From NCBI GenBank assembly GCA_016712315.1, contig JADJRG010000015.1, positions 155,660-219,659 of the forward strand: a DNA stretch of 64,000 nt, read 5' to 3'. The notes beneath the pieces were generated by a model. That model had not been told where the DNA came from. It ran no database searches and was given only the letters and a program-made list of their open reading frames with translations. Source of the stretch: Nannocystis sp. GTDB lineage: Bacteria > Myxococcota_A > Polyangia > Nannocystales > Nannocystaceae. Below are positions 62,912 to 64,000 of the stretch, piece by piece (position 1 is the first letter of the stretch; each line of letters opens with the position of its first letter). The position numbers and the translations under genes were made by a program.

Positions 62912-64000
62912 GTCACGTCACTCGTCCTCGTCGGGTCGGCGCCGCGCATCGCCCGCCGGACTGCACCGGCGAGCGAGTCCATGAGCTCCTTGTCTGTCGA
63001 GGCATAATCGATGGACGGGGGGCAGATCGGGCGTGGCTGGTTTTTCTTCGGGGTTTTGGGGGCGGTGGGCATGGCCTTGGAGGTGCCAGCGGGCGCGTGG
63101 TGGCTTTTTCTTCTTTTCTTCTCTGGGGCTGGGTACCGGCGGCGTCGGCGTCTAAGGCGCTGAGCCGGGCCGAGGAGGTCGAGGGCGCGGACCCGAGGGC
63201 TTCCCGTGGCGCCGCAGCCGAGCCGGTCGAAGTCGGTGTCTCCCTTGCGGGCGAAGGCGAGCGTGAAGGAGCCGCCTTCGGTCTGGACGAGCCGGAACTC
63301 GCCGTCTCCCACCGCGGCGACGCAGATCTGGGGCGTCGCTCGACGGTCTCGCGCCAGGTGATCCGCCGTCGCCCAGGCGCAGGCGCTTTGGGGCGCGGGT
63401 GGCGGTCTGTGGCCGCCGCCAGCGGCGCGGAAGGCGGGGTAAAAGGGAAGAGGTCGCTCCTCGGCGAGGCTGATCGCGAGCGCCTTGAGGGTCCGGCTCA
63501 GGCCGCAGCCGTAGTCGCAGATCGAACGGTCGCCGTGTTCCATAAAAGAGCCCCGGCGATCCCGCCCGTGCGTGGGGTGATGCGGAAGGCGCCGTTGGCC
63601 CAGGTCGTTCGAGGTGTTTTGTCGGCCTTGACTTCCTGGGTGCGCCACCGGAGTGTTGACGGGCACGATCTCAGGGTGGGCGGCGGCGGTGGCGGCGGCG
63701 GCGGCGGTGGCGGTTTGGCCGCTCGGGTTCGCTCTTCGTCCGCGGGCGCGACCGCGCCGAGCTCGGTGGCGTGTTTGTTGAGGATCCGATGAGGCCGGGC
63801 AACGTCCGGCTTCGAGCACGCCCTCCCGACCAGCCTCTCGCGGTACGTCGCCGGGCTGCAAAAAGACGTAGGAGATGATGACGATCGAGCTCGGTGTCGT
63901 CCCACGAGATGGTGGACGTCAAACGGTCGGAGGGATTTGGTGTAGCGGCCGAAAACGTCAACGCTTCGTGCTGGCAAGAGCGGGGCCTTGGGACCCCGCC
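62908..64000 (-). pseudogene. Hypothetical coding region with several frameshifts, reaching the window edge
   Basis: The stop at 62908 overlaps the next ATG. Coherent pieces include DKELMDSLAGAVRRAMRGAD, DGEFRLVQTEGGSFTLAFAR with KGDTDFDRLG, and YGCGLSRTLKALAISLAEER. A polyproline/GGC tract lies near 63675-63715. The frame is broken repeatedly, so neither start nor family can be given; more than one gene may be present between 63.5 and 64.0 kb. Confidence 0.35.

Overview
The window looks like chromosomal DNA of a myxobacterium, most likely a Nannocystis relative (Nannocystales). It is very GC-rich. It carries lipoproteins with Ser/Thr/Gly/Asp linkers, Cys-rich CGDG...CDDG (DUF4215-type) repeats, an FG-GAP/CARDB-type secreted-protein remnant and a CHAT-domain protein. 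This is inferred from family signatures, not from a database search.

Layout. 1-7.5 kb holds ordinary cell-envelope and metabolic genes: the end of a surface lipoprotein, a triple SRPBCC protein, a fasciclin lipoprotein, a glutathione S-transferase, a CARDB-protein remnant and an OmpA-family protein. 7.56-10.8 kb is a coupled pair: a CHAT protease fused to a SIR2-like domain, then a membrane protein with a degenerate STAND NTPase fold and a Cys-rich outer domain. 10.8-15.9 kb is a graveyard of gene fragments (beta/gamma-crystallin, a truncated DUF4215 lipoprotein, an 81-bp piece of a gene found intact at 43 kb, group II intron reverse transcriptase, type III restriction Res subunit) around a small conserved protein and a DnaJ-like protein. 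15.9-18.8 kb is a NACHT-type STAND protein ending in 32 pentapeptide repeats.

18.9-39.8 kb is a complete BREX type 6 phage-defence operon: brxE-brxA-brxB-brxC-pglX-pglZ-brxD-brxHI. Most junctions are 4-nt stop/start overlaps. Two accessory modules are nested in it: an AAA ATPase plus Toprim-like pair between brxC and pglX, and a GmrSD-type modification-dependent nuclease between brxD and brxHI. PglX would methylate host DNA at its recognition sites, the other Brx proteins would block unmethylated phage, and GmrSD would attack phage with modified bases.

40-43.3 kb carries a HEPN-like protein, a papain-like protease and a lipoprotein, in less GC-rich DNA. 43.3-64 kb is a tightly coupled minus-strand cluster of mostly unrecognised genes, probably part of a prophage, ICE or other mobile element. 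It contains several single-pass membrane proteins, a GNAT-like protein, a membrane-anchored methyltransferase-like protein, an M23-like protein, a 38-residue ParA-like minigene and a very large methylase/helicase gene. That gene is interrupted by a 1,920-bp IS3-family element. From about 51.4 kb to the right edge, genes of the element and of the IS alike are broken by many 1-nt frameshifts, which looks more like sequence error than natural decay. No tRNA, rRNA or CRISPR array was seen.
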